NCBI GenBank assembly: GCA_018713365.1
Contig: DVOU01000075.1
Span: 1 to 21,067, forward strand
DNA from: Pullichristensenella excrementipullorum
GTDB taxonomy: Bacteria; Bacillota; Clostridia; Christensenellales; Aristaeellaceae
DNA: 21,067 bases
Reading direction: 5' to 3'
Position 1 is the stretch's first letter. Each line of letters starts with the position of its first letter. The translations under genes and the position numbers were made by a program. Shown here one piece after another: positions 5,319-13,501 of this stretch. The notes beneath the pieces were generated by a model. The model was not told the origin of the DNA, did no database searches, and was given only the letters and a program-made list of their open reading frames with translations.

Positions 5319-7817
5319 ATGCGGTCAAGCGTCGCGAGCCGTATCAAATTGGGCATTGTATTGATTCTGGTGGTCCTTATCGCTGTGCTGGGCATGACCG
5401 GCACGCTGCGCATCGGCAAGTACCGCTTCTATCCCTTTGCGGACTTTTTGCAGCCCGGGCTGGATCTGGGCGGCGGCGTTTCGGCCACCTATCTGCCGCA
5501 GAACGCCGTCGAACAGGCCACGCCGGAGCTGCTGGCGGGCATGGAGAGCGTATTGCGCGCGCGCCTTGACGCGCTGGAGCTGGATGAGGCCACGCTGGAG
5601 CGCTATGGCGACGGCCTGCGCATCGAGGCGCCCGCCTCGGCCTACGCGGAGGGCGACCTTTCCGCCATCGGCGCGACGGGCGAACTGCAGGTGCTGGACA
5701 GCTCCGGGTATCTCGTCCTCACGGGCGATGACCTTGCCTCGCCGGCGGTGACCACTGTGTACGACGCCGACAACAACCCCTACCCGGCGGTGTCCTTCCG
5801 CCCCTCGGAGGAGGCGGTGCAGTCTCTGGCGTCGCTGAGCGCCAGCGAGACGCTGTCGGTCTATCTCGACGGCGAGCTGATCGCCACGGTGGGCCCGAGC
5901 CAGCTTTCTGAAAACGGCACGGGTTTCATCCCGCTGACCAACTACGCCACCGCCGCCGAGGGCGCGCGGGCGGCGCAGCGGCTGGCGGCCATCCTCGCCT
6001 CGGGCGAAATGCCGCTGGCGGCGGAGACCACCCGTTTGGAGACCATTTCCCCGCTGCTGGGCGAGAACGCCGGAACGCTGGTGAGCGTTGCCGCGCTGGC
6101 GGCGCTGGCGCTGGCGCTCGTGGCCCTCATCGCCCGCTACCGCCTGCCGGGCGCGGCGGCGGCGCTGGGCGTTTGCGTGTGGGCGCTTTTGTGCGTCATC
6201 TTCCAGTGCGAACTTTCCATCGCCACCATGTCGCTCTCCGGCGTGGCCGGCCTGCTGGTCGGGCTGATGCTGGTCTCGGCGGGCTTCGCGCTGCTTCTGG
6301 AGCGCTGCTGCCGCGAGGCGCGCTCCTACGCCCCCGCCGCCGCGCTGCGGCGCGCCTGGCGCTCGGCCCTGCCCGTGATGGCGGATGCCGGCGTGGCCGT
6401 GCTGCTGGCGGGCCTGGCGATGTACTTCCTCGGCGCGGGCGCGGTGAAGAACTTTGCCGCCGCTATGTTCATCAGCGTGCTGTGCGCGCTGGCGGTGCTG
6501 ATCCTGCTTTCGCGCTTCTTCCTGGGCAACGGCCTTAAGCTGAGCGACAAGGTGTTCGTTCCCAAGGCGAATCTGACGGACAGAAAGGCCGCCTTCCCGA
6601 AGCTGCGGCTGATCGTGCCGGCGGCGCTGATCGTGGTGGCGCTGGTGATGCAGCTGTGCGGCGCGGGCCTGCGCGGCGGGCTGGACTTTGGCAGCGGCGC
6701 GGTGCTGCGCTACGCGCTGGGCGAGGAGTTCTCCCTTGCTGAGGCGGCGGACGCGGCGCGCGAAGCCGGCGTGGACGCGCTGCAGGTGGTCAAGGCCGAG
6801 GCCAGCGCCGTGGAGGAGGCCGCGACCGACGAGGCCGCCGCTGACGGCGAGGCTGTGACGGATGAGACTGCCGCAACGGATGAGACTGCGACGGATGAGG
6901 CCGCAACGGACGAAACTGCCGCAACGGATGAGGCCGCTGTCACGGATGAGACTGCGACGGATGAGACCGCCGCTGATGATACCGCGACGGATGAGACCGC
7001 CGCTGACGAAACTGCGGCGGATGAGACCGCCGTCACCGACGAGACGGCCGCTGCGGATGAAACCACTGTCTCGAACGAAACTGAAGCGGACGAAACTGCC
7101 GCCACGGATGAAACTGTGACCGACGGGACCGCCACGGACGGGACCGCGAGCGCCGTCGCCGCGGGCGGCATGACGGACGTGGAGTTCCGCGTGCTTGGCG
7201 CGGACGCCGCCTCTCTGGAGGGCGCGCAGGAGGCGCTTTTGACGGCGCTGACCAGCCGCTATGCCGGGGCGCGCTTCGTTTCCGCGCAGGATGTTTCCGC
7301 TGCCGGTCTTCCCATGGCCGAGGTCTGGGCGCCGCTGGCCGGTTGCCTGCTGGCCATCGTCTATCTGGCCATCCGCTTCGGCCTCTCAAGCGGCGCGGCG
7401 GCGCTGGCTGCCTGCCTGCTGGACATGCTCACGGCGCTGGCCGTGTGCGCCATCTTCGGCTGGGCGCTGCCCGTGGAGAGCAGCTTCCCCGCCGCCATCG
7501 CCCTCATCGCCATCATCTCGCTTTTGTGCGGGGCGCTGACGCTCAGCCGCTATCACGAGGCGCGCCGCGCCCCGGGCAACGCCAGCCTCACCGCCGAGCA
7601 GCTGGTGGCGGAAAACACGCGCGCCGTGGCTGGTCGCGCGATCTCCGCGACCGCGCCGCTGCTGCTGGCCGGCGTGTGCATGCTCATCCTCGGGCCGGCG
7701 GGCGTGCGCGCCATGGGTCTGCCGCTGCTGGCGGGCGCTCTTTCCATCCTCTCCACCGCCACGGGCCTGACGGGCCGCCTCTTGATCGCTCTGCGCGCGC
7801 GCCGCGGCGGAAAGTAA
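5319..7817 (+). CDS. secDF: Single-chain SecDF-like protein, divergent, with repeat insertion
   Basis: The protein is 832 aa. The ATG at 5319 has GGGAGG (5305-5310) eight bases upstream and lies after the predicted transcript start. The layout is SecDF: helix 1 (about 9-27), GLDLGGG, an extracytoplasmic region to about 245, the SecD helix bundle (about 249-405), then the SecF half with a helix near 428-450, GLDFGSG, an extracytoplasmic domain (about 450-660), and a final helix bundle. SecDF assists Sec export using the proton gradient. Two residues central to that role are missing. The SecD motif with DAN before ER reads AGF here (Ala321), in an ungapped 23-residue match to E. coli SecD as I recall it. 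The SecF motif SLND reads SLLC (Cys737). The partner arginine (GRAISAT, Arg773) is kept. Residues 503-610 are a Thr/Asp/Glu/Ala repeat. Clostridial SecD and SecF are usually separate chains. It is a clear homologue, but canonical function is doubtful. Confidence 0.88.
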   Translation: MRSSVASRIKLGIVLILVVLIAVLGMTGTLRIGKYRFYPFADFLQPGLDLGGGVSATYLPQNAVEQATPELLAGMESVLRARLDALELDEATLERYGDGLRIEAPASAYAEGDLSAIGATGELQVLDSSGYLVLTGDDLASPAVTTVYDADNNPYPAVSFRPSEEAVQSLASLSASETLSVYLDGELIATVGPSQLSENGTGFIPLTNYATAAEGARAAQRLAAILASGEMPLAAETTRLETISPLLGENAGTLVSVAALAALALALVALIARYRLPGAAAALGVCVWALLCVIFQCELSIATMSLSGVAGLLVGLMLVSAGFALLLERCCREARSYAPAAALRRAWRSALPVMADAGVAVLLAGLAMYFLGAGAVKNFAAAMFISVLCALAVLILLSRFFLGNGLKLSDKVFVPKANLTDRKAAFPKLRLIVPAALIVVALVMQLCGAGLRGGLDFGSGAVLRYALGEEFSLAEAADAAREAGVDALQVVKAEASAVEEAATDEAAADGEAVTDETAATDETATDEAATDETAATDEAAVTDETATDETAADDTATDETAADETAADETAVTDETAAADETTVSNETEADETAATDETVTDGTATDGTASAVAAGGMTDVEFRVLGADAASLEGAQEALLTALTSRYAGARFVSAQDVSAAGLPMAEVWAPLAGCLLAIVYLAIRFGLSSGAAALAACLLDMLTALAVCAIFGWALPVESSFPAAIALIAIISLLCGALTLSRYHEARRAPGNASLTAEQLVAENTRAVAGRAISATAPLLLAGVCMLILGPAGVRAMGLPLLAGALSILSTATGLTGRLLIALRARRGGK
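6825..7148 (+). repeat. Degenerate TDETAA-type coding repeat inside secDF
   Basis: There are 108 codons of imperfect 4-6 residue units (TDETAA, TDEA, ADETA, TDET) built from ACG/ACC GAT/GAC GAG/GAA ACT/ACC GCx codons. The tract is strongly acidic, lacks aromatic and basic residues, and is in frame with the rest of secDF. It falls between two beta strands (ALQVVKA and DVEFRVLG) that are normally joined by a short turn in SecF. The changes between units are largely third-position synonymous substitutions, so the tract looks maintained as protein. Such tracts can also change length by slippage. Confidence 0.9.
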
Positions 7818-7828
7818 ACACACACTTT

Positions 7829-7867
7829 TGGGAAATTCGGGATCGGTCTCGGTCCCGAATCCCTTTT
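7829..7867 (+). terminator. Intrinsic terminator after secDF
   Basis: ATTCGGGA (7835-7842) and TCCCGAAT (7853-7860) form a perfect 8-bp stem with a 10-base loop. The stem can be extended by GGG/CCC with a bulge, and TTTT (7864-7867) follows. It lies 17 bases after the secDF stop. The T tract is short, so termination may be partial, and no clear promoter for recJ follows it. Confidence 0.65.
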
Positions 7868-7910
7868 ACACTATTTTGGCCGGAAATACGAAGGGAAGGG
7901 GGCTGCAAAT

Positions 7911-10217
7911 ATGCTCGTCTATCGCAGGCGGGAGGCGGAACGCGCCTTTTTTGAGCGCCCCGCGGACATGCCCCGGCTGCTGCACGCCATCCTCGTGCAG
8001 CGCGGCATCGCCTCCGCCGCCGAGGCGCGCGCCTTCCTCTCCCCCGGCGAGGAACTGCTCAACGACCCGCTGCTGCTCTCGGACATGGGCAGGGCTGTGG
8101 AGTGCGTGCGCGCGGCGCTGGAGGCGGGCAAACGCATCTGCGTCTACGGCGATTACGACGTGGACGGCGTCACCGCCGCAGCCATCCTCTACCTGCACCT
8201 GACATCGCTGGGCGCGGACGTTCGCGCCTACCTGCCCGACCGCCACCGCGAGGGCTACGGCCTCAACGAGGAGGCCGTGCGCGCGCTGGCGAAGGACACC
8301 GGCCTGCTCATCACCGTGGACTGCGGCGTCAACGCCGTGGACATGGCGGCGCTGGCCAAAAAGCTGGGCATGGACATCGTCATCACCGACCACCACCGCC
8401 CCGGCGCGAACTTGCCGGACTGCCCGCTGGTCGACCCGCTTTTGAGCGGCTACCCCTGCCCGCATCTCTCCGGCGCGGGCGTGGCCTTCAAATTGGTGGA
8501 AGCACTCTCCGGGCGGGCGGCGGCCATGGAATACGTCGATCTGGCGGCGCTTTCCACCGTGGCGGACGTGGTGCCGCTGCTGGGCGAGAACCGCTTCATC
8601 GTCCGCGCCGGGCTCCAGCGCATGAACGAGGCGCCGAGGCCGGGCCTTGCCGCCCTCAGGCGCGCGGCCGGGCTGGAGGAAAAGACGCTCACCGCCGGGC
8701 ATCTGGGCTTTCAGCTGGGGCCGCGCCTCAACGCCGGCGGGCGGCTGGGCAGCGCGCGGCGGGGGCTGGAACTGCTCATCACCACCGACCCTGCGCGCGC
8801 CGAAACGCTGGCCATGGAACTGGACGCCGAGAACAGCGAGCGCCGCAAGGTGGAACTGGCCATCCTTTCCGAGGCGGAGGCGATGCTGGAAGGTTTCGAC
8901 TTCCCCGCCCATCGCGCCATCGTGCTGGCGCGCGAGGGCTGGAACACCGGCGTATTGGGGCTGGCGGCCTCGCGGCTGGTGGAGGCGTATCACTATCCCG
9001 TCATCCTCTTGAGCGAGGAAGAGGGCGTTTTGAAGGGCTCCTGCCGTTCCATCCCCGGCGTGGACATCTTTTTGGCGCTGACGGCGGTGGGCGAACACTT
9101 GATGAAATACGGCGGCCACAAGCAGGCGGCGGGGCTGACGCTCGCCAGGGAGGCGCTGGGACCGTTCCGGGCGGCGCTGGACGATTGGCTTCAAAACAAC
9201 GTGCCGGCGGAAGCGTGGATACCGGCGCTTGAATACGATCTGGACGTGGCGCTGGGCGATCTGGACGCCTTTTCCGTGGCGGCGCTGGAGCGCATGCAGC
9301 CCACGGGCATGGGCAACCCCGCGCCGGTGCTGCGCGCCCGCGCCACGCTGGAGGACGCCCGACGCATGGGGCGCGAGGGGGCGCATCTGAGCCTGACCGC
9401 CCGCGATTCGGGCGGCAAGCTGCGCTGCGTGATGTTTTCCGCCGGAGAGCGCGCGGGTGAGGCGCGCGGCGAGTGCGACCTGCTCTTTTCCCCGGAGATA
9501 AACGTGTGGCAGGGGCGCGCCAGCGTGCAGTTGACGCTCAAGGCCATGGAGCCGCTGGACGAGCGCGGGCGCATCGAGGCCCAACGCGGACAGATGGGGG
9601 CGCTGCTATTTCGTTTCTTAACAGAAATGCTCTATAATAGAGAGATAGACCCTCGAAAGGAGGCCGTCTCCGCCGCCGATGTGCGCGCGGCGCTGGCCGC
9701 CTCGCCGCAGGGGACGCTGCTGGTGGCCGAGAGCGTTGAGCAGGCGCTGTTCCTGCTCAATCTGCTCTCGCAGGAGCCGCCGCTGCGCTTTGACTTCGCG
9801 GCCGGGGCGTGGCCCAAAGACCCGCGCGCCTTCAACGCCCTGTGTCTTCTGCCATCGGGCGCGCCGGCGCGCAACTACCGCCGCGTGTTCCACGCGCGCA
9901 TGGTGGAGGGCGCGCCCCGGGCGGAGTGGACGGCGGAGCTGCCGGACGTGGACGGCCTGCGGCGAACGTACAGCGCGCTGCGCGGGGCCTTGCGCCGCCC
10001 GCTCCTCTGCGCAGGTTTTGCGGAGCTGTGCCGCCTGCTGGCCCCGGAGAGCGGCCTGCGCTGCGCGGGCGTGGGCGCGGCGCTGTGGGCGCTTGCGGAC
10101 ATGCGCCTGATCGAGGCCGACGAACGCGGGGCGCGCCTTTTGCCCATGGAAAAGCGCGACCCGATGGACAGCGCCGCGGTACAAATGCTGCTGCGGCTGC
10201 GCGCGGAAGGGAGGTAA
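7911..10217 (+). CDS. recJ: Single-stranded-DNA-specific 5'-3' exonuclease RecJ
   Basis: The protein is 768 aa. The ATG follows GAAGGGAAGGGGG at normal spacing. The DHH-family motifs are in order: GDYDVDG (D81, D83, D85), ITVDCGV, TDHH (D160-H161-H162), VDPLLSGYPCPHLSGAGVAF, then the DHHA1 part with GGRLGSA, GNxxGVLGLAASR-like EGWNTGVLGLAASR and KYGGHKQAAG, and an OB-type segment to about 560. A C-terminal domain of about 200 residues follows, as in Bacillus-type RecJ (near 790 aa) and unlike the 577-aa E. coli enzyme. RecJ degrades single strands in recombination and mismatch repair in the cytoplasm. The stop lies six bases before rel, and the rel ribosome site is inside the recJ end. A lower-GC stretch at 9600-9660, at the border of the core and C-terminal domain, carries a TATAAT. 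Confidence 0.97.
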   Translation: MLVYRRREAERAFFERPADMPRLLHAILVQRGIASAAEARAFLSPGEELLNDPLLLSDMGRAVECVRAALEAGKRICVYGDYDVDGVTAAAILYLHLTSLGADVRAYLPDRHREGYGLNEEAVRALAKDTGLLITVDCGVNAVDMAALAKKLGMDIVITDHHRPGANLPDCPLVDPLLSGYPCPHLSGAGVAFKLVEALSGRAAAMEYVDLAALSTVADVVPLLGENRFIVRAGLQRMNEAPRPGLAALRRAAGLEEKTLTAGHLGFQLGPRLNAGGRLGSARRGLELLITTDPARAETLAMELDAENSERRKVELAILSEAEAMLEGFDFPAHRAIVLAREGWNTGVLGLAASRLVEAYHYPVILLSEEEGVLKGSCRSIPGVDIFLALTAVGEHLMKYGGHKQAAGLTLAREALGPFRAALDDWLQNNVPAEAWIPALEYDLDVALGDLDAFSVAALERMQPTGMGNPAPVLRARATLEDARRMGREGAHLSLTARDSGGKLRCVMFSAGERAGEARGECDLLFSPEINVWQGRASVQLTLKAMEPLDERGRIEAQRGQMGALLFRFLTEMLYNREIDPRKEAVSAADVRAALAASPQGTLLVAESVEQALFLLNLLSQEPPLRFDFAAGAWPKDPRAFNALCLLPSGAPARNYRRVFHARMVEGAPRAEWTAELPDVDGLRRTYSALRGALRRPLLCAGFAELCRLLAPESGLRCAGVGAALWALADMRLIEADERGARLLPMEKRDPMDSAAVQMLLRLRAEGR

Positions 10218-10223
10218 GGGGCT

Positions 10224-12431
10224 GTGAACAACGACAAGGTCAGCAACTGTCCCTACATTTCGGTGGAAGAGCTGATCGAGAAGATCCGCCGCTACCATCC
10301 CGACGACGACATGGACCTCGTGCGCCGCGCCTACGCCTTTTCCGAGCAGGCGCACCGCGAACAGCGGCGCAAGAGCGGCGACCCCTACTTTGTCCACCCC
10401 TGCGCGGTGGCGGTGATCCTTGCCGACCTGATGCTGGACGCCACCACCATCGCCGCCGGGCTTCTGCACGACTGCGTGGAGGACGTGGAGTGCATAACCA
10501 CCCAGACCATCCGCGAGATGTTCGGGCAGGACGTGGAACTGCTGGTGGACGGCGTGACCAAGCTCTCCAAGCTCAACTTCTCCTCCCGCGAGGAGCAGCA
10601 GGCCGAAAGCCTGCGCAAGATGTTTCTGGCCATGGCCAAGGACATCCGCGTGGTGCTGATCAAGCTGGCCGACCGTTTGCACAACATGCGCACGCTCAAG
10701 TATCAAAAGCCGGAGCGGCAGGTGCCCATCGCCCGCGAGACGCTGGACATCTACGCGCCGCTTGCCCACCGGCTGGGCGTGTACACCATCAAGTGGGAAC
10801 TGGAAGACCTCGCCCTGCGCTACATCGACCCGGACGGCTACTACGATCTGGTGGCCAAGGTGGGCATGCGGCGCGAGGAGCGGGAAAAGCTCATCGCCTC
10901 GGTGACGCGGCAATTGCAGGACAGTTTGCGCAAGACCGGCATCAAGGCCGAGATCGAGGGAAGGCCGAAGCACTTCTATTCCATCTACAAAAAGATGAAG
11001 TCGCAGAACAAGACCTTCGACCAGATCAACGATTTGATCGCCATCCGCGTGCTGGTCAACACCCAGCAGGACTGTTACTACGTCCTCGGCGTGGTGCATA
11101 CGCTCTGGCCGCAGGTGCCGGGGCGGTTCAAGGACTATATTTCCGTGCCCAAGGCCAACATGTACCAGTCCTTGCACACCACGGTGGTCAATCAGGGCCG
11201 GCCCTTCGAGGTGCAGATACGCACCTTTGAGATGCACCGCACCGCCGAATACGGCATCGCCGCCCACTGGCGGTACAAAGAGGGCAAGCAGATCGACGAA
11301 CTGGACACGAAGTTAAGCTGGCTGCGCCGCATCCTCGACTGGCAGAGCGAGGCGCGCGATTCCTCGGACTTTGGCGAGCTTTTGAAGTTCGACCTCTTTG
11401 CCGACGAGGTGTTCGTCTTCACCCCCAAGGGCGACGTCATCTCCCTGCCGCGCGGGGCCACGCCTTTGGACTTTGCCTACCGCATCCACTCCGCCGTGGG
11501 CAACCGCTGCATCGGGGCCAAGGTCAACGGCCGTATCGTGCCCCTGTCCAGTTCTCTGGAGACGGGCGACTTTGTGGAAGTCATGACCTCGCAGGCCTCC
11601 CACGGCCCCTCGCGCGACTGGCTCAACATCGTCAAGACCAGCGAGGCCAAGGCCAAGATACGCGCCTGGCTGAAAAAGGAGGAGCGCGAGGAGAACGTCG
11701 TCAAGGGCAAGGAGATGCTCGCCGCCGAGGCGAAAAAGGCCGGCTATACCATGGCGCAGCTGACCAAGGCGGACATCCTCGAGCCGGTGTTCAAGCGCTA
11801 TTCGCTCTCCTCGCTGGACGACCTCTACGCCACCATCGGCTTTGGCGGCCTTTCCACGCTGCAACTGCTCAACCGCCTTACTGAGGAATACAAAAAGCAG
11901 AACAAGGCCGAGGCGCCGCCTTTGCCCATCGTGGAAAAGCCGGCGGAGGAGGCGAAAAAGCCTGCCCCGTCCTCCTCGTCCAACGGCGTGATCGTCAAGG
12001 GCGAGAGCGGCATGCTGGTGCGCTTCGCCCGCTGCTGCAACCCCCTGCCCGGCGACGAAATCGTCGGCTACATCACCCGCGGCCGCGGCGTGAGCGTGCA
12101 CCGCGCCGACTGCGTGAACCTGAAGGACGCGGGCGTGGAGCCGGAGCGCATGATCGAGGTGGAATGGGAATCCTCGGGCGCGGGCAGCTACGAAGCCGAC
12201 ATACAGATGCTCTGCTACGACCACGCCGGTCTATTTGCCGAGATCAGCCTGATGTTCGCCTCCCAGAACGTGCCGGTCACCGCCGTGACCGCGCACACGG
12301 TCAAGAACAAGCAGGGCCTGTGTACGATGAACATGACCATCGTCATCAAAACGACGCAGCAGCTCGACAAGCTGCTCCGCGATCTGCAAAAGCGCCCGGA
12401 CGTCATCGAAGTGTTCCGGGTGGCGAGGTGA
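10224..12431 (+). CDS. rel: Bifunctional (p)ppGpp synthetase/hydrolase Rel
   Basis: The protein is 735 aa with a GTG start, and GGGAGG lies nine bases upstream inside the recJ end. The domain order is complete. The HD hydrolase has H82-D83 in LLHDCVED, so ppGpp breakdown should be active. The synthetase runs from about 245 to 355 with GRPKHFYSIYKKM, YISVPKANMYQSLHT and EYGIAAHWRYKEG. A TGS domain begins near 390 (DEVFVFTPKG), a zinc-finger/RIS segment has FARCCNPLPGDEIVGY (Cys604, Cys605), and an ACT domain covers about 660-735. This is the long Rel of Firmicutes that binds stalled ribosomes and sets alarmone levels. In many clostridia apt lies between recJ and rel; here it is missing and the genes are six bases apart. 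The stop is followed by dtd four bases later. Confidence 0.98.
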   Translation: MNNDKVSNCPYISVEELIEKIRRYHPDDDMDLVRRAYAFSEQAHREQRRKSGDPYFVHPCAVAVILADLMLDATTIAAGLLHDCVEDVECITTQTIREMFGQDVELLVDGVTKLSKLNFSSREEQQAESLRKMFLAMAKDIRVVLIKLADRLHNMRTLKYQKPERQVPIARETLDIYAPLAHRLGVYTIKWELEDLALRYIDPDGYYDLVAKVGMRREEREKLIASVTRQLQDSLRKTGIKAEIEGRPKHFYSIYKKMKSQNKTFDQINDLIAIRVLVNTQQDCYYVLGVVHTLWPQVPGRFKDYISVPKANMYQSLHTTVVNQGRPFEVQIRTFEMHRTAEYGIAAHWRYKEGKQIDELDTKLSWLRRILDWQSEARDSSDFGELLKFDLFADEVFVFTPKGDVISLPRGATPLDFAYRIHSAVGNRCIGAKVNGRIVPLSSSLETGDFVEVMTSQASHGPSRDWLNIVKTSEAKAKIRAWLKKEEREENVVKGKEMLAAEAKKAGYTMAQLTKADILEPVFKRYSLSSLDDLYATIGFGGLSTLQLLNRLTEEYKKQNKAEAPPLPIVEKPAEEAKKPAPSSSSNGVIVKGESGMLVRFARCCNPLPGDEIVGYITRGRGVSVHRADCVNLKDAGVEPERMIEVEWESSGAGSYEADIQMLCYDHAGLFAEISLMFASQNVPVTAVTAHTVKNKQGLCTMNMTIVIKTTQQLDKLLRDLQKRPDVIEVFRVAR

Positions 12432-12435
12432 GAAT

Positions 12436-12885
12436 ATGCGTATGGTAGTGCAGAGGGTCACGCGCGCCAGCGTGACCGTGGATGGAGAAGTTACGGGAAA
12501 GATCGGCAAGGGCTACATGGTGCTGGTCGGCTCCGAAGTGGGCGACACCGAGGCCGACGCGCGCCTGTGCGCGGACAAACTGGCCGGATTGCGCGTGTTT
12601 GTGGACGATGAGGACAAGATGAACCGCTCCGTGCTGGACGTGGGCGGCGAGATCCTGCTCGTCTCCCAGTTCACGCTGCTGGGCGACGCGCGCCACGGCC
12701 GCCGCCCCAGCTTCATCGCCGCCGCCCGGCCCGAGGAGGCCGAGCCGCTGCTGGAGACCATGAAGGCCATGCTCGAAGAAAAGGGGCTGCATGTGGAAAC
12801 GGGCCGCTTCCGCGCCCATATGGACGTGGAACTCGTCAACGACGGGCCGGTGACCATCCTCATCGACAGCCGGAAGGTGTTTTGA
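12436..12885 (+). CDS. dtd: D-aminoacyl-tRNA deacylase
   Basis: The protein is 149 aa, full length for the family. It starts MRMVVQRVTRASVTVDGE, the usual Dtd opening. The two active-site motifs are present: SQFTLLGD (S77-Q78) and NDGPVT with the Gly137-Pro138 cross-subunit motif that excludes L-amino acids. The enzyme is a cytoplasmic homodimer that frees tRNAs mischarged with D-amino acids or glycine. GAGGTGA overlaps the rel stop codon five bases before the ATG, so translation is likely coupled. The link to rel is a conserved neighbourhood in Firmicutes. Confidence 0.97.
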   Translation: MRMVVQRVTRASVTVDGEVTGKIGKGYMVLVGSEVGDTEADARLCADKLAGLRVFVDDEDKMNRSVLDVGGEILLVSQFTLLGDARHGRRPSFIAAARPEEAEPLLETMKAMLEEKGLHVETGRFRAHMDVELVNDGPVTILIDSRKVF

Positions 12886-12886
12886 G

Positions 12887-13501
12887 ATGCTGCGCATTGC
12901 ATGCGTCGTCTGCGGCGCGCTGGAGGAAAACGCATATATTGTGGAAAACGAGGGGCGCGCGGGCGCGTTTTGCATCGACCCCGGCGACGACTACGCCGCC
13001 CTCATGCGGGCGCTGGCGGGGCGCACCCTCGAGGCCATTTGCCTCACCCACGCCCACTATGACCACATGCTCGCCGCCCCCGGTCTCATCGCCGACACGG
13101 GCGCGAAGCTCTACGCGGGCGCCAAGGACATCCCCGCCCTCAACGACGCGCGCCTCAACCTCTACGCGCCGAAATGGTCGCGCCTGCCCGCGCCGCAGGG
13201 GTTGAAGGCTATCGCCTACGGGGAGGAACTGGAGGTGTGCGGCGTGCGCTTGCAGGTCATTCCCACGCCGGGACACACGCCGGGCGGCATTTGTCTCTAC
13301 GCCAAAGACGAGGGCGTTCTGTTCAGCGGCGACACGCTCTTTTGCGCCGGCTACGGGCGCGTGGACTTCCCCGGCTCCAGCGCCGCGGACATGCGCGCCT
13401 CGCTGCTCAAACTGTTCGCGCTGCCGGGGGAGACGCGCGTTTTGCCCGGCCACGGCGAGGAGACGACCATCGCGCGGGAAAGGGCGCGCTACCAGCTATG
13501 A
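12887..13501 (+). CDS. MBL-fold metallo-hydrolase, glyoxalase II-like
   Basis: The protein is 204 aa and starts one base after the dtd stop, with GGAAGGTG upstream. The metallo-beta-lactamase metal motif is intact: THAHYDH (H55, H57, D59, H60), then GHTPGG (H130), FSGDTLF (Asp near 149) and LPGHGEE (His near 192). The length and motifs match the short cytoplasmic hydroxyacylglutathione-hydrolase-like (YcbL type) proteins. Its substrate is unknown, and a thioester such as a glyoxalase II substrate is only a family guess. The gene sits between dtd and hemZ as in other clostridia. Its TGA overlaps the next ATG by four bases (ATGA). Confidence 0.93.
   Translation: MLRIACVVCGALEENAYIVENEGRAGAFCIDPGDDYAALMRALAGRTLEAICLTHAHYDHMLAAPGLIADTGAKLYAGAKDIPALNDARLNLYAPKWSRLPAPQGLKAIAYGEELEVCGVRLQVIPTPGHTPGGICLYAKDEGVLFSGDTLFCAGYGRVDFPGSSAADMRASLLKLFALPGETRVLPGHGEETTIARERARYQL

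Noticed and set aside
6825..7148. Possible CRISPR array or non-coding tandem repeat
   Set aside because: Units are short, in frame and degenerate at synonymous positions, with no constant repeat or unique spacers. It is a coding low-complexity tract.
13174..13497. Upstream extension of the hemZ frame
   Set aside because: It overlaps the intact MBL-fold gene and resembles shadow coding. The family start matches MTIRVFTPETG at 13498.
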